NCBI GenBank assembly: GCA_964574335.1
Contig: CAZNNH010000242.1
Location: 1 to 7,328 of the forward strand
From: CAZNNH01 sp964574335
GTDB lineage: Bacteria > Acidobacteriota > Vicinamibacteria > Fen-336
DNA length: 7,328 nt
Direction: 5' to 3'
The position numbers and the translations under genes were made by a program. Of this stretch, positions 1 through 7,328 are shown in pieces; position 1 is the stretch's first letter; every line of letters begins with the position of its first letter. The notes below the pieces were generated by a model. That model worked only from the letters and a program-made list of their open reading frames with translations. It was not told where the DNA came from and ran no database searches.

Positions 1-53
1 TGGGACTGCTGCTGGCCCTGGCCGCGCTTCTCCTCGGCCGGCTGCTCGGCTAG
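1..53 (+). CDS. C-terminal end of a probable membrane protein (partial)
   Basis: Reading from base 3, the window opens in the frame GLLLALAALLLGRLLG and stops at TAG (51-53). Sixteen residues, almost all Leu, Ala and Gly with one Arg, fit the last transmembrane helix of a membrane protein or a C-terminal membrane anchor. The start and most of the gene lie outside the window, so no family can be named. It converges on the - strand lipoprotein gene. The short length leaves open that this is a chance open frame. Confidence 0.4.
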   Translation, partial: GLLLALAALLLGRLLG

Positions 54-225
54 GGCGGGGCCCGGCGATATCGATGGCTCGCTCCGGGGCCGCCGCTCCG
101 CGCGCTCCAGCCTGATCAGCCGCCTGGCAGCAGAAGCGCTTGACATCGGCGTTCATCAACGAGTCGCGCGCTTCGGGCGCCCCCTCGCGCACCCGCCTTG
201 ACGGGCACGGGTCCGGGAGCCGGGC
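54..225. other. Convergent intergenic region
   Basis: This stretch of 172 bases separates the end of the + strand partial gene from the stop of the - strand lipoprotein gene. Two converging genes would be expected to share a terminator here, but I see no long GC stem followed by a T run on either strand. Only short, weak self-complementary pieces are present. No gene is supported. Confidence 0.4.
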
Positions 226-714
226 TCAGCGCGGTGGCGGCTCGAGCCGACCGTCTCGGACCACCCCACGGACCGCCCTGAGGTGGGCGATCTCGACGGT
301 CGGGTCCTGGTCCAGGATCAGGAGGTTGGCCGGTCCGCCGGCCCGCGCCACGTTCTCTGGACCCACCGCCGAGGCGATGGCCTGCAGCGGGCGGGTTCCC
401 GACGAAACCTGCTGCTCGAGCGCCGCGATCGCCTCCTCCCCCAGAAGCCCGGAGGTCAGGGGCAGGACGAACTTGCCGCGGGCGTCCACGATCGGCAGGC
501 CCTTGGGCACGGAGACCTCCGATTGTGGACCAAGGGCGGCGATCCGGTCCTTCTCGATCACCAGGAAGGCGCGCGGGAGCGGCGGGGCGCCGCTGCCGTC
601 GATCAGGGTCGCGCCGGTGATCACCAGGCCGCGCTGCGGAGCCCGGGCCGGGCCGGCCGCTCTCGAGCAGCCCACGAGGGCCATCACCAGAAGGAGCGTT
701 GCTGTTCGTCGCAT
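226..714 (-). CDS. Amidohydrolase-like lipoprotein lacking the catalytic core
   Basis: This 162-residue protein starts MRRTATLLLVMALVGC. The n-region has two arginines, a short hydrophobic core follows, and the lipobox LVGC puts the lipidated cysteine at residue 16. Residues 29-85 match the N-terminal beta-sandwich of imidazolonepropionase/dipeptidase-type amidohydrolases (VITGATLIDGSG, then VIEKDRIAALGP, then GKFVLP). Residues about 110-157 match the C-terminal part of the same fold (ANLLILDQDPTVEI, then RGVVRDGRL). In the family, VLP is normally followed by GLIDxHxH and a metal-binding TIM barrel, with total length about 400-450 residues. Here VLP runs straight into LTSGLLGEEAI, so the HxH motif, later metal ligands and catalytic Asp are all missing while the frame stays open. 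It is therefore probably not a hydrolase: either an internally deleted pseudogene or a retained envelope protein with a new role. It lies 80 bases downstream of the aminotransferase on the same strand. The start codon lacks a clear Shine-Dalgarno sequence. Confidence 0.72.
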   Translation of the reverse strand: MRRTATLLLVMALVGCSRAAGPARAPQRGLVITGATLIDGSGAPPLPRAFLVIEKDRIAALGPQSEVSVPKGLPIVDARGKFVLPLTSGLLGEEAIAALEQQVSSGTRPLQAIASAVGPENVARAGGPANLLILDQDPTVEIAHLRAVRGVVRDGRLEPPPR

Positions 715-794
715 GCCGGAACGATACACGAACCACGGGGGATGGGCAGCCGCGTTCCGTCTCGAGAGTCGGACCCGGCCGGCATGGTCCTGGG

Positions 795-1961
795 CTAGCG
801 TGCGCAGTCCTCGAGCAGGCGCAAGCTCCCCAGCACGAAGTCCTCGGGGGGCGGCAGGAAGCTGAGCACGACGTGCGCCTCGGAGGCGAAGTCGAAGAAG
901 TAGCCGGGGTGCACCAGCACCCCTTTCTCCTCGAGCAGCCGAACCACCCGCTCCTCCTCCGGCAGCGTCGCCGGCACCCGTAGCACCACCTGCCACCCAC
1001 CTTCGGGTGCCAGCAGGGTCACCGGGGAGCCGGACGGGATCATCGACTCGAGGGCCCTGCGATTCTCGAGCACGCGAGCCCGGATCGGTCCCTGCATCTC
1101 CTCCCGCCGGGCCAGCAGTCGGGGGGCGGCGAGCTGGATCGGCGTTCCCACCGACAGGTAGGTGTCGGCCACGATCTCGAGCCGAGCCAGCGCCTCCGCA
1201 ACGGCGCCACCGGCGCCACCCACCAGGATCCACCCCAGCTTGAGCTGGGGAAGCCCACACGACTTCGAAAGCCCCCCCAGACACAAGGTCAGGGGCGCCC
1301 CGACACCCGCCGCGCAGGGCACCCGCCGCGGGTCGGTCCCGAAGGCGTAGTCGGCGAACACCTCGTCGGCGATGAGGGCGAGGCCACGCTCCCGGCAGAG
1401 CCGACCCAGCGCCTCGGCCTCGTCGCGCTTGAGGTAGGCGCCGGTGGGGTTGTTGGGGTTGACCACGATCACGGCCCGGGTGCGTGGGCCCACCCGGGAG
1501 CCGAGCTCCGCCACCGGGACGTGCCACTCGCCGTCGTAGTGGCAGGGGTAGCTGGTGAGCTCGACCGAGTCGAGCCGGGCCAGGAACTCGAAGAGCGGGT
1601 AGCTCGGCCGTGGCACCAGCACCTGGTCGCCCGGATCGCACAGCAGCTTGAACAGCAAGGCGTAGGCCTCGGAGGTGCTGGCGGTCAGCACCACCCGGTC
1701 CGGATCGGCGGCGATCCCGAGGCGCCGGTAGTCGGCGGCCACCGCTTCGCGGGCGGAGCGTAGCCCGCGCGGATCCGGCTGGTAGACGAGGCCCGCCCGG
1801 TCGGCGAGCGGTGACAGCCGCCCCTCGGGTGGGGGCAGACCCACCCGGGTGGGGTTGCTCTCGGTCAGGTCCACGATCGGTCGCCCGGCGCGACGGCGCG
1901 CCTCCACCGCACGCGTCAGGCGATTCTCGGTCCGATCCCAGGTCGTGCGACGGGAGAGCAT
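795..1961 (-). CDS. Fold-type I PLP-dependent aminotransferase (class I/II)
   Basis: This 388-residue cytoplasmic enzyme has the usual length and motif order of class I/II aminotransferases. The N-terminus (MLSRRTTWDRTENRLTRA, then DLTESNPT at 31-38) is the typical opening of this group. NPNNPTG (168-174) supplies the PLP-contacting Asn171. IADEVFADY gives Asp199, which bonds the pyridine nitrogen, and Tyr205. LSKSCGLPQLKLGW (231-244) contains the Schiff-base Lys233, and Lys241 stands where aspartate aminotransferase has a phosphate-binding Arg. Near the C-terminus, where that enzyme has its substrate-carboxylate Arg, the sequence reads HVVLSFLPPP with no Arg, so the substrate cannot be inferred. 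The start is fixed because the same frame has a TAG three codons upstream. No Shine-Dalgarno is visible, but TAGCAT lies exactly six bases before the ATG, so the message may be leaderless. The family assignment is firm; the amino-acid substrate is unknown. Confidence 0.93.
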   Translation of the reverse strand: MLSRRTTWDRTENRLTRAVEARRRAGRPIVDLTESNPTRVGLPPPEGRLSPLADRAGLVYQPDPRGLRSAREAVAADYRRLGIAADPDRVVLTASTSEAYALLFKLLCDPGDQVLVPRPSYPLFEFLARLDSVELTSYPCHYDGEWHVPVAELGSRVGPRTRAVIVVNPNNPTGAYLKRDEAEALGRLCRERGLALIADEVFADYAFGTDPRRVPCAAGVGAPLTLCLGGLSKSCGLPQLKLGWILVGGAGGAVAEALARLEIVADTYLSVGTPIQLAAPRLLARREEMQGPIRARVLENRRALESMIPSGSPVTLLAPEGGWQVVLRVPATLPEEERVVRLLEEKGVLVHPGYFFDFASEAHVVLSFLPPPEDFVLGSLRLLEDCAR

Positions 1962-1985
1962 CGGCCCATGCTAACGCCCGGCGGC

Positions 1986-2045
1986 CTGGGGGGACACAAT
2001 CCGGATTCGCCCCGCAGGAGCCAGCGAATCCGGTTGTGTCCCCAG
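1986..2045. repeat. Long imperfect palindrome, REP/MITE-like
   Basis: Left arm 1990-2010 (starts GGGGACACAA, ends GGATTCGC) is the reverse complement of right arm 2024-2043 apart from one extra T in the left arm. A 13-base loop lies between them (2011-2023). CT at 1986-1987 and AG at 2044-2045 extend the symmetry if two extra G residues bulge out. A roughly 20-bp stem with one bulge and outer ends reading CTGGGG/CCCCAG resembles REP-type elements mobilised by Y1 (RAYT) transposases, or a small MITE. No transposase is present in the window. It sits between two divergent genes and could also act as an operator or block transcription. The hairpin is directly visible; the mobile-element reading is inference. 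Confidence 0.7.
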
Positions 2046-2076
2046 TTGACTTGATGGGAACCGCCGCCGAGACTAG
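2046..2076 (+). promoter_or_regulatory. Possible weak promoter for the foldase-ABC operon
   Basis: TTGACT (2046-2051) is a good -35 match immediately after the palindrome. The best -10 candidates, about 18-19 bases downstream (AGACTA or GACTAG, 2070-2076), match the consensus poorly. It is placed correctly for a transcript that begins just before the ribosome binding site at 2094. If real, RNA polymerase would sit right beside the hairpin. Low confidence because the -10 element is weak. Confidence 0.25.
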
Positions 2077-2093
2077 CGCCATGGGGCCAAGCC

Positions 2094-2101
2094 GAGGAGG
2101 G
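2094..2101 (+). promoter_or_regulatory. Ribosome binding site deciding the foldase start
   Basis: GAGGAGGG is the only strong Shine-Dalgarno match in this leader. It lies 3-7 bases before GTG 2105, depending on which part pairs with 16S rRNA. It lies downstream of the alternative in-frame starts ATG 2081 and ATG 2054, which have no such motif. This favours GTG 2105 as the start of the lipoprotein gene. Confidence 0.55.
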
Positions 2102-2104
2102 CGT

Positions 2105-3133
2105 GTGAGTGGTTGGGGAGGACGGAAGCTGGCTGGCTGCGGTCTGGTGGTGCTGCTCGTCGGCTGCTCGGGGACCTCTGCGCCGGACCCGAAGGCCTAT
2201 GAGTCCGCCTCCCCGACGCCGGCGCCGAAAACCGACCAGTCGGCACCCCTGCCCGACCCGCTGCCCGACGTGGCCGCCCAGGTCAACGGTCACCCCATCC
2301 TGATGCGCAACGTCAAGATCATGGCCGAGGGTTCGCTGCCGCGGGAGCTGCCCGAGGCGGCCCGTCCCGCCGCCTATCGAGAGGCCCTGAGACGCCTGAT
2401 CGCCCGCGAGCTGCTGTTCGAGGAGGCGCTGGCCCGTGGGGTGAAGGCCGACACGGCCGCCATCCAGCAGGCCTACGACGAGGCCCGGGTGCAGCACACG
2501 GACGATGAGGCCTGGACCGCCTTCCTGGCGCAGAAGTCGATGGACGACCAGGGTTTCCGTGCCGAGCTGCGGGTCCGGTTCACGGTCGAGGCGCTGATGC
2601 GGGCGGAGACCGCCGGCATCAGCCCCCCGACCGCACAGGAGGTCCGCGAGGAGTACGACAAGAACCCGCAGCGGTACGAGACGGGCGAGCGCCTGGTGGC
2701 GAGCCACATCCTGATCCGGGCTGGCGCGGAGGTCGGCGCGGCACGCCGGGCCGAGCTGCGTGCCAAGGCCGAGGACCTGCTGGCCCGGATACGGAAGGGC
2801 GCCGACTTCGCCGAGCTGGCCCGCAAGTACTCGGAGGACCAGGGGAGCGCCGCCAAGGGCGGGCGCCTCCGGGAGTTCGGCCGGGGCGAGCTGGCTCCGG
2901 CCTTCGAGGCGGCGGCGTACGCGCTCGCGCCGGGCCAGGTCTCGGAGGTGGTGGAGACGCCGTTCGGCTTCCACGTCATCAAGCTCGAGAAGCGGGTCCC
3001 GTCGCGGAAGCTGAGCTTCGAGGAGGTCCGCGAGCGCATCGAGCAGTACCTGCTCAGCCAGAAGCAGGCGGCGGCCCTGAACGCGCTGGTCCAATCGCTC
3101 GAGGCGCGGGCTCGGATCGAGAAGTTTCTGTGA
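2105..3133 (+). CDS. SurA/PrsA-like parvulin peptidyl-prolyl isomerase, lipoprotein
   Basis: This 342-residue envelope foldase should catalyse cis-trans isomerisation at prolyl bonds of exported proteins. With GTG 2105 as start, the signal peptide has a basic n-region (Arg7, Lys8), a core LAGCGLVVL and a lipobox LVGC with Cys21. A Pro/Ala/Ser-rich linker (22-55) would let the protein reach away from the membrane. Residues 56-180 form a helical SurA_N-like chaperone domain, beginning VAAQVNGHPI. Residues about 197-296 are a single rotamase domain: ASHILI with His201, DFAELARKYSED, KGGRLREFGRGELAPAFE, and FGFHVIKLE with His290. A short charged helical tail ends the protein. SurA itself usually has two parvulin domains, so this is closer to one-domain PrsA/PpiC-type foldases. 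The stop overlaps the GTG of the ABC ATPase by four bases, which implies coupled translation. An ATG at 2081 would add eight residues. Confidence 0.9.
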   Translation: MSGWGGRKLAGCGLVVLLVGCSGTSAPDPKAYESASPTPAPKTDQSAPLPDPLPDVAAQVNGHPILMRNVKIMAEGSLPRELPEAARPAAYREALRRLIARELLFEEALARGVKADTAAIQQAYDEARVQHTDDEAWTAFLAQKSMDDQGFRAELRVRFTVEALMRAETAGISPPTAQEVREEYDKNPQRYETGERLVASHILIRAGAEVGAARRAELRAKAEDLLARIRKGADFAELARKYSEDQGSAAKGGRLREFGRGELAPAFEAAAYALAPGQVSEVVETPFGFHVIKLEKRVPSRKLSFEEVRERIEQYLLSQKQAAALNALVQSLEARARIEKFL

Positions 3134-4074
3134 CCGGGCGGACCGCGGTCCGCGTCAGCGATCTTCACAAGCGTTACGACAAGCTCGAGGCGGTCCAACG
3201 GCTCTCGTTCGAGATCCCGACCGGCCAGTGCTTCGGCCTGCTCGGTCCCAACGGGGCCGGCAAGACCACCACCGTCGAGATCCTGGAGGGGCTGCTCCAG
3301 CCGACTTCGGGCGAGGTGGTGGTGCTGGGACGACGTTGGGCGGCGGAGGGCCGCGAGATCCGCGAGCGTATCGGCGTCTGCCTGCAGCAGACCGCGCTCT
3401 CCGAGAAGCTGGAGGTGCGCGAGACGCTGGGGCTGTTCCGAAGCTTCTACCATCACGGCCGCGCGCCGCAGGAGGTGATGGAGGCGGTGGGGCTCACGGA
3501 GAAGGCGAGCTCCCGGGTGGGGAGGCTGTCCGGCGGCCAGAAGCAGCGCCTGGCGGTGGGCCTGGGCCTGGTGGGGGACCCCGAGCTGCTGTTCCTCGAC
3601 GAGCCGACCACCGGCCTCGATCCCCAGTCGCGGCGACAGATCTGGAAGATCGTCCACGCCTTCAAGGGGCGCGGCCACAGCGTGCTGCTCACCACCCACT
3701 ACATGGAGGAGGCGGAGCGGCTCTGCGACCAGATCGCCGTCATCGACCACGGCCGGATCATCGCGGAGGGATCGCCGCGGGACCTGATCCGGCGCCTGGG
3801 CGGCGACCACGTGGTGGAGATCCTGGTGCCGCCACGTGACGGTCGGCGCCTCGAGGCCCGGGAGCTGGAGGACACGCGGTCGGTACGGTCGGTCCTCGGG
3901 CAGGCCGATCACCTGGTCCTCACCGTCGCCGAGCCTCACCTGGCGATCCCCGCCCTGCTCGACAAGCTGCAGGCCGGCGGCTGGGAGCTGGCCAGCCTGA
4001 CCACCCGCCACGCCAGCCTGGAGGACGTCTTCGTGGCGCTCACCGGCCGCCATCTGAGGGACGACGGAGAATGA
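3130..4074 (+). CDS. ABC transporter ATP-binding protein
   Basis: This 314-residue nucleotide-binding subunit drives the permease encoded next. All motifs of an active ATPase are present: Walker A GPNGAGKTT from residue 39 with Lys45, a Q-loop at Gln86-Gln87, the signature LSGGQKQR (133-140), Walker B LLFLDEPT (153-160) with Glu158, D-loop GLD (162-164), and the switch His190 in TTHYMEEAERL. The carboxy-terminal 90 residues form the extra domain typical of ABC-2/DrrA/CcmA-type ATPases, ending ASLEDVFVALTGRHLRD. The family exports drugs, polysaccharides, lipids or peptides; the sequence does not reveal the cargo. GTG 3130 overlaps the foldase stop by four bases, and the stop overlaps the permease ATG by four bases. 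No separate ribosome binding site is needed if translation is coupled. Assignment to the family is firm. Confidence 0.95.
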   Translation: MTGRTAVRVSDLHKRYDKLEAVQRLSFEIPTGQCFGLLGPNGAGKTTTVEILEGLLQPTSGEVVVLGRRWAAEGREIRERIGVCLQQTALSEKLEVRETLGLFRSFYHHGRAPQEVMEAVGLTEKASSRVGRLSGGQKQRLAVGLGLVGDPELLFLDEPTTGLDPQSRRQIWKIVHAFKGRGHSVLLTTHYMEEAERLCDQIAVIDHGRIIAEGSPRDLIRRLGGDHVVEILVPPRDGRRLEARELEDTRSVRSVLGQADHLVLTVAEPHLAIPALLDKLQAGGWELASLTTRHASLEDVFVALTGRHLRDDGE

Positions 4075-5135
4075 CCCCCACCCCCTCGCCGGGCGCCGAC
4101 CGAGCGCGGGCCTTCTGGGCGATGTGCCTGGCCCGCTTCCGCGAGACCTACCGCGAGCCCGAGGTGATCTTCTGGGTCTTCCTGTTTCCGATCCTGCTGT
4201 CGGTGGGCCTGGGCATCGCCTTCCGCAACCGCCCCGCGGAGAAGGTGAAGGCGGCCGTCGTCGAGGGCGCTCAGGCGACCCGGCTGGTTTCGACCCTGCG
4301 GGAGGCGCCCCTGGTCGAGGTGGTCCTGCGGGACCCGGCCGCCGCCGCCCACGACCTCCGGATGGGACGGGTGGAGGTGGTCGTGTCGGAAGAGAACGAC
4401 GGCAGCGTCCGATACGACTTCGACCCGGGCCGACCCGAGTCGGAGCTGGCTCGGGCCCGCATCGATGACGCCCTGCAGCGAGCCGCCGGGCGCCAGGATC
4501 CGCTGGCCACGCAGGAGCGGAAGGTCTCGGAGCCGGGAGCGCGCTACATCGACTTCCTGATCCCCGGCCTGATCGGCCTCAACCTGATGAGCGGCGGCAT
4601 GTGGGGGGTGGGCTTCCACATCGTCGACATGCGGATCAAGAAGCTGCTCAAGCGACTGATCGCCACCCCGATGCGGCGGGCCGACTTCATGGCGGCGCAG
4701 ATGGCGAACCGACTGGTCTCCATGTTCGTCGAGGTGTCGCTGCTGCTGGTCTTCGGCCGCCTGGTTTTCGACCTGCCGGTCCGAGGCTCGTGGGGGAGCG
4801 TGCTGCTGATCGGAGCGGTCGGCGCCCTGACCTTCGCGGGGATGGGCCTCTTGGTAGCGTCGCGGGTCACCCGCATCGAGGCGGTCTCCGGCCTGATGAA
4901 CGTGGTGACGATGCCGATGTTCGTCTTCTCCGGGGTCTTCTTCTCGGCGGAGCGCTTCCCCAAGGCCCTGCAGCCGGCGATCCAGGCGCTGCCGCTCACC
5001 GCGCTCAACGACGCGCTGCGGGCGGTGATTCTGGAAGGGGCGCCGCTTCTTTCCCAGGCCGGCGAGCTGGCCATCCTGGGCGCCTGGGGTCTTCTCTGCT
5101 TCGTCCTCGGGCTGCGGCTGTTCCGCTGGAGCTGA
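4071..5135 (+). CDS. ABC-2 type transporter permease
   Basis: This 354-residue inner-membrane partner of the preceding ATPase starts at ATG 4071, inside an ATGA overlap. Predicted hydrophobic segments lie near residues 33-51, 158-182, 210-232, 241-264, 272-291 and 331-350, giving the six-helix ABC-2 topology. Between helices 1 and 2 a soluble region of about 105 residues (53-157) should face the periplasm, as in the larger DrrB/YhhJ-like and ABC2_membrane_3 permeases; NosY-type permeases are smaller. The family's conserved stretches appear as YIDFLIPGLIGLNLMSGG (159-176), the cytoplasmic LIATPMRRADFMAAQM (196-211), and MPMFVFSGVFFS (281-292). The tail ends LRLFRWS. One ATPase and one permease gene suggest a homodimeric exporter. 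The substrate is unknown; linkage to a prolyl-isomerase lipoprotein hints at a proteinaceous or envelope cargo. Confidence 0.93.
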   Translation: MTPTPSPGADRARAFWAMCLARFRETYREPEVIFWVFLFPILLSVGLGIAFRNRPAEKVKAAVVEGAQATRLVSTLREAPLVEVVLRDPAAAAHDLRMGRVEVVVSEENDGSVRYDFDPGRPESELARARIDDALQRAAGRQDPLATQERKVSEPGARYIDFLIPGLIGLNLMSGGMWGVGFHIVDMRIKKLLKRLIATPMRRADFMAAQMANRLVSMFVEVSLLLVFGRLVFDLPVRGSWGSVLLIGAVGALTFAGMGLLVASRVTRIEAVSGLMNVVTMPMFVFSGVFFSAERFPKALQPAIQALPLTALNDALRAVILEGAPLLSQAGELAILGAWGLLCFVLGLRLFRWS

Positions 5136-5141
5136 GCCCGG

Positions 5142-5322
5142 CCCCCGCCTGATAGCGGCGGCCGAATTCACTTCGGTTGGCGGGTTCGGGTCCGGGGGAT
5201 CGGGGGGCGGGAGCCCCCCGCTTGATAGCGGCGGCCGAATTCACTTCGGTTGGCGGGTTCGGGTCCGGGGGATCGGGGGGCGGGAGCCCCCCGCTTGATA
5301 GCGGCGGCCGAATTCACTTCGG
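5142..5322. repeat. 73-bp tandem repeat array with two hairpins per unit
   Basis: Two identical 73-base units (5151-5223 and 5224-5296) are followed by the first 26 bases of a third (5297-5322). The bases just before copy 1 (CCCCCGCCT, 5142-5150) resemble the unit's 3' end, so the array may begin inside a decayed unit. Each unit carries hairpin A (left arm GCGGCGGCCGAA, loop TTCAC) and, about 30 bases later, hairpin B, an 8-bp stem CGGGGGGC/GCCCCCCG around a GGGA loop of the GNRA type (5201-5220 and 5274-5293). In the full copies the right arm of hairpin A pairs partly through two G-T positions, which hold only as G-U in + strand RNA. No T run follows either stem, so this is not a classical intrinsic terminator. 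It begins 15 bases after the permease stop. A period of 73 is not a multiple of three, so it is not a coding repeat. Confidence 0.9.
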
Positions 5323-5329
5323 CCGCCGC
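5301..5329. promoter_or_regulatory. Perfect 12-bp hairpin before the beta-helix gene
   Basis: In the last, incomplete repeat unit the left arm GCGGCGGCCGAA (5301-5312) is followed by loop TTCAC and an exact reverse-complement right arm (5318-5329). The full copies upstream have TTGGCGG where this one has CCGCCGC, so only this copy is a perfect palindrome. It ends one base before the TATAGAAT box and covers the place where a -35 element would sit. It could be a protein-binding palindrome, an end of the repeat element, or a stem that helps stop transcription arriving from the ABC operon. Function is not shown by sequence. Confidence 0.6.
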
Positions 5330-5330
5330 G

Positions 5331-5338
5331 TATAGAAT
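5331..5338 (+). promoter_or_regulatory. -10-like box for the beta-helix gene
   Basis: TATAGAAT is a conspicuous AT-rich island in very GC-rich DNA and contains a good -10 hexamer (TATAGA or TAGAAT). Initiation about seven bases downstream would leave a leader of some 30 bases before ATG 5375. No -35 consensus is seen at 16-18 bases upstream because the perfect hairpin occupies that place. Activation by a regulator or use of another sigma factor is possible. Confidence 0.4.
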
Positions 5339-5360
5339 GACCCCGGGGGACCGATCGCCT

Positions 5361-5370
5361 GGGAGGGAGA
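5361..5370 (+). promoter_or_regulatory. Ribosome binding site of the beta-helix gene
   Basis: GGGAGGGAGA holds GGAGG at 5362-5366, eight bases before ATG 5375, an ideal distance. It fixes the start of the long frame that follows. Confidence 0.65.
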
Positions 5371-5374
5371 CCCG

Positions 5375-7328
<1,954 letters not shown>

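Noticed and set aside
1..203. A - strand frame open from about 203 to the window start, containing LMNADVKRFCCQAADQAG
   Set aside because: No clear start, no Shine-Dalgarno and no family resemblance. It turns Arg/Ala/Pro-rich like a shadow frame opposite the + strand membrane tail.
1811..2104. Upstream extension of the foldase frame on the + strand
   Set aside because: It overlaps the aminotransferase gene and the palindrome, would bury the lipoprotein signal peptide inside the protein, and has no ribosome binding site.
2473..4053. A 526-codon - strand open frame opposite the foldase and ABC ATPase
   Set aside because: Long antisense frames are common in DNA with G/C-rich third positions. 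The + strand carries complete family motifs and this frame has none.
5201..5293. Rho-independent terminators for the ABC operon
   Set aside because: The GC stems with GGGA loops are strong but are followed by GCTTGATAG and not a T run. They may slow polymerase but do not meet the criterion.
5142..5330. CRISPR array
   Set aside because: The units are back to back with no variable spacers, so it is a simple tandem repeat.

Overview
This is a GC-rich bacterial window (roughly two thirds or more G+C by eye, with strong G/C preference at third codon positions). Two lipoprotein signal peptides, a SurA-like periplasmic foldase and a secreted beta-helix protein suggest a diderm (Gram-negative type) organism, perhaps an environmental lineage such as Methylomirabilota/Rokubacteria, Myxococcota or Acidobacteriota. 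No marker gene settles this, so the taxonomy is a guess. The last 40 bases are nearly pure G then C and look like the ragged end of an assembled contig.

Layout: (1) Bases 1-53 are the hydrophobic C-terminal end of a + strand gene that begins before the window. (2) Bases 54-225 are a convergent intergenic stretch with no convincing terminator. (3) On the - strand, a class I/II PLP aminotransferase (1961 to 795) is followed after 80 bases by a short lipoprotein (714 to 226) that keeps only the outer ends of an amidohydrolase and lacks the catalytic core. (4) Bases 1962-2104 are a divergent control region holding a long imperfect palindrome (1986-2045) of the REP/MITE kind. (5) On the + strand, a tight operon encodes a SurA/PrsA-like parvulin lipoprotein, an ABC ATPase and an ABC-2 membrane protein, joined by two 4-base stop/start overlaps. 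(6) Bases 5136-5330 hold a 73-bp tandem repeat (two identical copies plus 26 bases of a third) with two hairpins per unit; the third copy ends in a perfect 12-bp stem. (7) A TATAGAAT box, a strong ribosome binding site and a long open frame from 5375 to the window end encode a secreted right-handed beta-helix protein.

How they may fit together: the foldase, ATPase and permease look like one machine, in which an envelope-anchored prolyl isomerase is made in step with an ABC-2 exporter. The beta-helix gene lies 240 bases downstream on the same strand and could be exported cargo or an envelope partner, as with NosD beside NosF/NosY. The hairpin array and separate promoter-like box make independent transcription more likely. 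The aminotransferase and amidohydrolase remnant form a separate unit reading the other way.
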